A stretch of 64,000 nucleotides of DNA from Lamellibrachia columna (taxonomy: Eukaryota > Annelida > Polychaeta > Sabellida > Siboglinidae): NCBI GenBank assembly GCA_963662155.1, contig OY759266.1, positions 12,642,835 to 12,706,834 of the forward strand, read 5' to 3'. The position numbers and the translations under genes are program-made. The first letter of the stretch is position 1, and every line of letters begins with the position of its first letter. Under the pieces are notes generated by a model. The model searched no databases. It saw only the letters and a list, made by a program, of their open reading frames with translations, and was not told the origin of the DNA. Shown in pieces: positions 58,195-64,000 of this stretch.

Positions 58195-59640
58195 GCTTAA
58201 TTTTTTGTACAGGTTCTTACAGGTCTTCTTGTGGCTAATTATGCTGTACTGCCTCTTATGCCAGCTCTCACATTTATCGTCAGTTCAGATTGAGCGCATG
58301 TGTGACGGTTTCCAGGATAGGGGTGGGGCAGTGTAATCTAGTTTGATTGGATGATTTTGCCACAACTTGTCTATTTTCCTCTCAAAGGACTGTACCGATG
58401 GAGCCCCTACCACAGACTGTGGGAGGCTGTTCCATACATCTGTGCATCAGTGTATAAATGAGTTTTTTTTATGTTTAATCGACATCTTTCTTTAAATATT
58501 TTTAGGTGGTGCCCTCTCGTATCTGATTCATTGTCCCTCAATGTCACAAAATTGGATGAGACAGCTGCATCATATTTTTCCGTTAGGATTTTATATAGTT
58601 CAATCATTTCTCCTCTGAGGCGACGGTATGCTAAAGTTGGTAATTTCAGTTTCCGTAAACGTTCTTTATACTCAATGTCTTTGAAACCTGGAATTAATTT
58701 GGTGGTTGCTCTACTTTGAACATTTTCAAGAGATGTGATATGCTTCTTTAGGTGTGGAGACCATATTTGATTAGCATATTCGATATGTGGGCGGATAAGA
58801 GACTTAAAAATTGTAGAAAAAACTGCTCATCCATGTGATCGAAAGTTCGGCGAATTATCCCCATAAGCGAATTGGCTTTATTTATTTTTTCTGACATATG
58901 TGCCTCAAAGTTAATGGATGAATCGAAAGTGACTCCGATATCTTTCACCTTGTCTATGCTTGTAATTGTTGTGTTCAGGTCCCAGTGTGTATCCGTCGTT
59001 TCTTATGCTTGATAGTCCGATTCTCATATGGCTGCATTTATTTGGGTGAAATTTTAAGAATGATGTGTTTGTCCATCGTTTGGCGAGGATTAGATCTTGT
59101 TGCAAACTTGTGCAGTCCTCTTCAGTGTAGATTGCATGAAAGATCTTCATATCGTCTGTGAATAGGAATAGTTCAGAGCTCTTAATAACTTCTGGTAAAT
59201 CATTTATAAAGATCACAAATAGCAGAGGGCCAATCACTGATCCTTGTGGTATACCACTGGTGACCTCCTGCCAAGATGAGAATGAGTTGTTAACTCTAAC
59301 GCATTGACTTCTGTGGGACTGCATAGCTGCAACCCAGTCTAGAATTTTTCCCTTGATTCCATAGCTCTGGAGTTTCCCTATAAGTCGACGATGTGGAACC
59401 TTGTCAAACGCTTTCATAAAGTCACAGTAAACTACATCTATACATCCACCATTTTCTAGTGTCTCGGTCCAGGAGTCAAGACTCAAGTACTTTTAGTAGT
59501 TGGAGAACTGTGGAGCGACCCTTAAAGTTAATAAAACCAAATTGTTTGTCACTCAACAGGTCATTATCTTTCATGTGTTCAGTGACAGTGTCTCTGATTA
59601 TTTGCTTAATTTTTGTAACTTTTTTCTTGAGATATACCTC
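58195..59640 (-). mobile_element. CR1/jockey-type LINE fragment upstream of MRE11
   Basis: Minus strand: LSDKQFGFINFKGRSTVLQL, CDFMKAFDKVPHRRLIGKLQ, TSGIPQGSVIGPLLFVIFIN and LFLFTDDMKIFHA (A-to-T change in the usual ADD), then WNSLPQSVVGAPSVQSFERK. Frameshifts at about 59480 and 58980. A different family from the LINE at 6030. Probably lies in an MRE11 5' UTR intron. Confidence 0.85.
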
Positions 59641-59944
59641 TTTAAGAAAAAAAACTTACAATAACATCTCGGACCATGAACATTCCGGCCACTTGTTTTA
59701 CCTGAAAGTGGCCAGTTAACGTAGAACTAGAAATGCTGAATGGCCGATACTCCGATAGTCTTAAGAGCACGGGATGATTTGCGACGAAGTGACAGCTATT
59801 ACATGGAATGTACGTGTAATGTAAAATGGATGCAACTGTAATAAATAGAAGTGCACATACCTCTACAGATCAACGTACAAGTTCAATTATATTTTAGGGT
59901 TTTACACACCCTGTTTGTTCTCTACTTTGGGAACTGTCAAAAAC

Positions 59945-60005
59945 TAATCCTTCCCGCCAGACGGCGGCTACACGCAACTTCCGGTATACGGAATTGCGGG
60001 AAATG
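59945..60005. promoter_or_regulatory. Likely bidirectional MRE11/CFAP96 promoter
   Basis: GC-rich island in AT-rich surroundings with ttcccgcc (59951-59958, E2F-type), acttccggt (59977-59985, ETS/GABP-type, its complement accggaagt) and gcgggaaa (59996-60003, E2F-type, inverse). It lies between two divergent genes. The motifs are seen; their function is inferred. Confidence 0.6.
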
Positions 60006-60394
60006 AAGCCGCCTTCTCCAAGGAGATTATTGTCAACAACGACAGAACTACAAAGCAGGTGTCTCCAGATTCAGCTTCTTTACGAAACTGACATGCAGTT
60101 TTATTCGATATTGTAGCGTATACCAAATGTAGTAGTGGTACTAGTAATAAAATTCGATTGCCGTGTTGTGTTGCAGATAGCCGCCCAGAGACTTGAGCAA
60201 GACACCTGCTGGATTGAATTGATCCTTGGAATATGCACCTTTGGCTTTGATTTTGCCGTCTGTGCGTTAGTAACCTGTAAAAGTGAGGGACACATAACCA
60301 ACCACAAACGTTCCTACAAATTCAAGGTGGTTGGTGACCAGCCACATCCAATTTAGTTTTCCTATAAGACACATCTCAATAAGAGATAGACAAG

Positions 60395-60521
60395 ATGGGG
60401 AAAGGCAGCGGCAATGAGGTGGACTCGAAAGGCTTCACGAAAACGGACATGGAGCGGATGGGCATCTTCAACGAGATGGGGTACATTACCATCGGTGACA
60501 ACTATAAAAGCAGTAGATCAT
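60395..60521 (+). CDS. CFAP96: CFAP96 exon 1 (coding part)
   Basis: MGKGSGNEVDSKGFTKTDME then RMGIFNEMGYITIGDNYKS. Ends T|gtaagt. Confidence 0.95.
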
Positions 60522-62369
60522 GTAAGTATCAGGAATTCTGTATTTTTCGAGGTAACTCATCTATAGTTGCACTTAATTTTTCTTAGCTTTGAAGCTTACA
60601 AACTTGATGTGTGTGCATGTGCTCTCCTGCTGAAAGAACAAATTAAGTGATATGTGCAGGTCTGGATATTTGGGAGAACGAGAAAACCTGATAGTGATTG
60701 TGTGTGAAGGAGTGCAATTTAAGGAAACAAAAGTTGATTATATGGTGCACTCTGCATAACAGAATCAGCTGCTTAATAAAATAAAATTATACTATCTACT
60801 ATTTCATTTATAGCTTTTTTCAAATTATATTATAATATATATTTACATACAAAATAAATTGGGCAGGATGGAATAATTTCCTGTTTCCGCTGTATTAAAA
60901 TGCACCAGTTAAGAGTCAGCCGCTTAACAGAATCAAATTGCGCTGACTTGAAGTGATTCTGTTAAGCGGAGTCCAAGTGTACTAATGTATTCCTGTTTCA
61001 AACTGCAATGCCTAGAGTAGAATATACATTCTGATAACTATAATTTTCTGACCATGTTAATCAGTGCATTAGTATGCATTTACATATAATGCCCTTTCCA
61101 TTACTGTGATGTTCAATGTATTTCCCACAAATAAATAAATTACATTTCCTCATTCATCTACTGAATTGAGTGAATGCTTCCAATGCAGTTTCCTTCAATG
61201 ATGCTGCTTCAAAGGGCAAACAGATGCTACCTGGTGGTAGTAAAGAGCGATCAGCACTACAGCATGGCTACTTCGAAGAAACGTTTAAACGAGTAATGGA
61301 AGGGGAGGGCTACAGTGATCCAATCAGAACGCGCAGACTACAACGTCGGAAAGCAGCAGCGCTGGACATTGGAAAACCATTTATGCCCAGCAATGGTGAT
61401 AAGTTGATGTAGGTTTCTTCTGGTACAAATGTTCACGTAGAACCAATACTGTTTATAAATGGGTCCTTTGTTTTTAGTTGGATATTTAGATATTTGGTTT
61501 CAAATTTTAGTTAGAATGTCTTCTTTTAATTTGTTTACTTATTATGTTTTGAAAGTCAATCCAGATTTCACAATCTATCAACGAATAAAACATTCTCTAA
61601 ACAAGTCAAATGTCCTTTGTTGTATATTAAATGTTGAAAAAAAAATTTATTTCGTCAACCACATTTTTTTTATCGCCACACAAAACAAACTTTTGGGCTA
61701 TCATGTGTATGGAAAATGCAGTTTTCCAAAATGTTTAGAACATAGTTTTTCCAAACCAAGTATGTAATAGTATGTATTACCTGTACACTACAAGATTTAG
61801 ATTTGTCGCCATTCATCACTATCTTGTTCTATTCTCTCCCACTCTTGGCCATTCAAGGATCTCTCTTAATACTATCCCTCCATCAGTCTTCCTCTTCTCT
61901 TTCTATCACATTCTTCTGTTTTCCATAACTATATATAACCATTATAAAAGCTTCTTGACTAGATCGACATTCCGGTTTCTTGGAATGTTAATTTTGGTGT
62001 AACTTGTACCTGTCAAGAAACTGTGGTCAAAATGTTTAAAGACAGATCCACGATTTCTTGAGGAGTAAAAATTGTGTCAACATATTATAAAATATCTCTA
62101 GTACATGTTTCTTTTATGAATACTATAAACATACTTCATAGCTTACAAGCTTTGTATATTTTGTGCAGTTTTTAATTACCTTAACTTAATAAAGCGGCCA
62201 TTATATTATCATTGGTTTATCGTTTGCTTAGGTCAGGATTGGGCAGCTATTATGGAACAATTGGTGGAACGGTGCCCTACTTCAACCCGATGGGGCGACA
62301 GCTCAAGCCAAGCATGCCAACGGGAAAGAATGTGCAAACAAACCCTGGGAAAAAGGGCACTGGTTATGG
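60395..62369 (+). CDS. CFAP96: Cilia and flagella associated protein 96 (N-terminal half)
   Basis: C4orf47/CFAP96 family, a small protein linked to cilia and centrosomes. Exons 60395-60521, 61189-61408 and 62232-62369 give 161 residues plus two bases; human CFAP96 is about 309 residues, so the rest lies right of the window. Diagnostic matches: KTDMERMGIFNEMGYITIGD, AASKGKQMLPGGSKERSAL and GLGSYYGTIGGTVPYFNP, then TNPGKKGTGYG. Start ATG 60395 has context acaagATGG. The sequence 60178-60394 after ttgcag is probably 5' UTR. Confidence 0.95.
60743..60983. mobile_element. MITE related to the element at 44881
   Basis: Shares cataacagaatcagctgctt and gaagtgattctgttaagcgg with the copy at 44881, with inverted ends. 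Located in CFAP96 intron 1. The rest of that intron is AT-rich and featureless. Confidence 0.65.
61189..61408 (+). CDS. CFAP96: CFAP96 exon 2
   Basis: SFNDAASKGKQMLPGGSKER, then FEETFKRVMEGEGYSDPIRT and IGKPFMPSNGDKL. Ends AT|gtaggt. Confidence 0.96.
61409..62231. other. CFAP96 intron 2
   Basis: AT-rich. Open frames at 61459-61767 and 61772-62002 show no recognisable protein. Confidence 0.6.
62232..62369 (+). CDS. CFAP96: CFAP96 exon 3
   Basis: SGLGSYYGTIGGTVPYFNPM then NVQTNPGKKGTGYG, the core family motif. Donor GG|gtaagt. No further exon found before the window end. Confidence 0.96.
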
Positions 62370-63732
62370 GTAAGTAACCACACAAATCGGACATTGTCGG
62401 TAATGTGGAGTGAAGGGTGATGGTTTCAAACTGAGGGATGTAGAGGAATGATCATTGATGGTGGGTTGAAAGTTTAGGAAGGAATTGCACTCCACAAACT
62501 TGGTGAAGCAGGGGAGCATTTCACTAAGACTACGACATAAGGAAAATCCATCATTCACTAAGATGCTCATAAAATCCATCATAAGCTAATGATCGAAATT
62601 TCCATCATAAACTCCACAGTGTGCACAATTGGGCAAAATAAATAGAAAAGTTGTCCAAAGGTAGCTGATAATATGATCCATCAAACACTTTTTAACTACA
62701 TTTGACTGATTTGCTCACTGGGTGAAGAGAAAAAAAGATGCCGTGTCACAGAGGACACGATTTCTGTGACACACCGGTGACATGTTGCTTTGACAAGTGA
62801 AATTTTGACAGTTTTCAATAACAAAGCTTACGGAGAGCGACAACAACCTTAACCGAAGTTGTGTCATCGAGCAGGCATGGGGCAATTAACTTGAAAAGTT
62901 AATTATTTAAATTACAATTAACTCAGAAATTATTAAATTAAATCAACCTTACACATTTCTCAAGTCAATTAAATTAACCTCCCAAAGTCTTCAATTAAAT
63001 TAAATTAACAATTAAATCATGTTTTGGTAGAAATGCAGATTACATTCATATGTAACTGTTTTGTAAGTTTAAGCACTTGATACAAGTCATCATTAAAATA
63101 ATAATATGCTAATTGTTATTGTTTACACATTTTATAACAGTTCTAAAATCACAAGTAGGTTACAGTTATGACAGGACAGCCTTCATATACATTGATGGAA
63201 TTATTTGACTTTTTACATCTGAAGAACATTATTATTATCATCACACAAATCTGAACATTATTGTTGACTTGTAAAAGAAATGTGTTTTGTAACTTTGCTG
63301 GAAAAGAGATTTGCTTCATACAATATTTACATACAAAGACATTTTGTTCATGGGGTATTTTATCACATTTTAAAAGTTGTAGATGCTTGTTAAAATTGAT
63401 AGTTTTTTCTGAAAGGAATGTAAAGTTGTGGTTGAAGATTTGCAGGTGTGGCGTTTCCTCCTATATTCAACCACCAAATTAACAAAACTGGGCAATTACA
63501 TACATCATTTCTGTGCACCAATTTGCTATTTATGTTGTGGTTTAATGTTAAATCATTAGGTTTCCCCTTTATACACTAGCATTTAAATATTTATACACAT
63601 ATTTTATCACTTGGACTGGCTTGCTTTAGATTCAAGTTGGCGCTGTAAAAAGATCCCAAACTGAAACTATTTTACATTTGTCTGCATGTTATATGTACAC
63701 TTGCATATATACAGAAGAAATATAGAAACATA
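62370..63732. other. CFAP96 intron 3 (partial)
   Basis: AT-rich. At 62880-63020 there is a cluster of attaaattaa/ttaattaa self-complementary words, perhaps a decayed MITE. Confidence 0.6.
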
Positions 63733-63990
63733 GTCTAATGCATTGGTCCACTTGGCTGCAAGTTGCCAGCCCAAAATGTTTACTTTAGACAGAGATTTGC
63801 AGAAGCCACCATTTGCCATCAACTTATCACACTACCAGAGGACATTCTATTGTCTAGGCCTTCCCTCCACTTCACAGGTGCTTAAATGACCAGCCCACCC
63901 CAGTTTGTACAATGTCTATGTGCTCTGTGATGTTCTCCCTCCCATTCCCACACGCCTGAACCTGTTCTCTCTCAGGCTTCTTCCTATCTT
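63733..63990. repeat. Dispersed repeat shared with 12900-13340
   Basis: Same succession of words as inside the hAT-like element at 12693: tttactttagaca, tattgtctagrycttccctc and ctgaacctg(a/t)tctctctcag. Suggests another copy of that element entering the window edge. Confidence 0.7.
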
Positions 63991-64000
63991 CTGATTAAAA

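Noticed and set aside
60135..60356. 73-codon open frame upstream of CFAP96 as a separate gene
   Set aside because: No recognisable protein; it overlaps the likely 5' UTR, at most an upstream ORF.

Overview
The window is nuclear DNA of an invertebrate animal: every gene is split by GT-AG introns, most introns are AT-rich and full of transposon remains, and tandem repeats are very dense. Three protein genes are supported. (1) Plus strand, 1-44557: the 3' half of an axonemal dynein heavy chain, closest to DNAH7, as 38 exons that join in one open frame (2,166 residues from AAA3 to the C-terminal ...LCQLDD). (2) Minus strand, 58090-46236: a complete MRE11 double-strand-break repair nuclease in 7 coding exons (675 residues). 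(3) Plus strand, from 60395 and running off the right edge: the first three coding exons of CFAP96 (C4orf47 family). The dynein and MRE11 genes converge. MRE11 and CFAP96 are divergent and seem to share a promoter near 59950-60003 that carries one ETS-type and two E2F-type motifs. I cannot name the species. A lophotrochozoan, cephalochordate or other non-vertebrate metazoan would fit.

Layout: 1-15113 encodes AAA3-AAA4. 15114-20147 is a 5 kb intron made of two minisatellite families split by transposon insertions. 20148-23115 encodes the stalk and microtubule-binding domain, 23799-31054 AAA5-AAA6, and 31506-44557 the C-terminal region, interrupted by a 5.9 kb intron (34152-40093) with nested retrotransposons. 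44558-46235 is the convergent intergenic stretch. 46236-58090 is MRE11, with a 2 kb 25-bp satellite in its third intron and several DNA transposons. 58091-60394 holds a LINE fragment and the shared promoter. 60395-64000 is CFAP96.

The main signal is a recurrent structure that ordinary feature types do not name. At many exon edges the splice site itself is the repeat unit of a minisatellite: the intron end, the AG and the first exon bases (or the exon end and the GT) are duplicated in tandem 2 to 17 times. I see clear cases at dynein exons 4, 7, 9, 12, 31, 34 and 37 (acceptors), at exons 15, 19, 20 and 31 (donors), and at MRE11 exon 2 (acceptor). Probable cases are at exons 12 (donor), 13, 22 (donor) and 33. 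At exon 4 the spacings between successive acceptors are 81, 42, 42 and 33 nt, all multiples of three with no stop, so alternative acceptor choice could insert repeat-encoded peptide into AAA3.

The transposon record is also legible: hAT-type insertions with 8-bp target duplications (TTGTCACT, CATTATGA), an RTE-like element nested in a jockey-like LINE with a 13-bp target duplication, a MULE transposase fragment, several copies of one CR1-like LINE, tRNA-like SINEs, and a palindromic short-TIR family. Very long repeat-encoded open frames (for example 52476-54550 in all three plus frames) are not genes.
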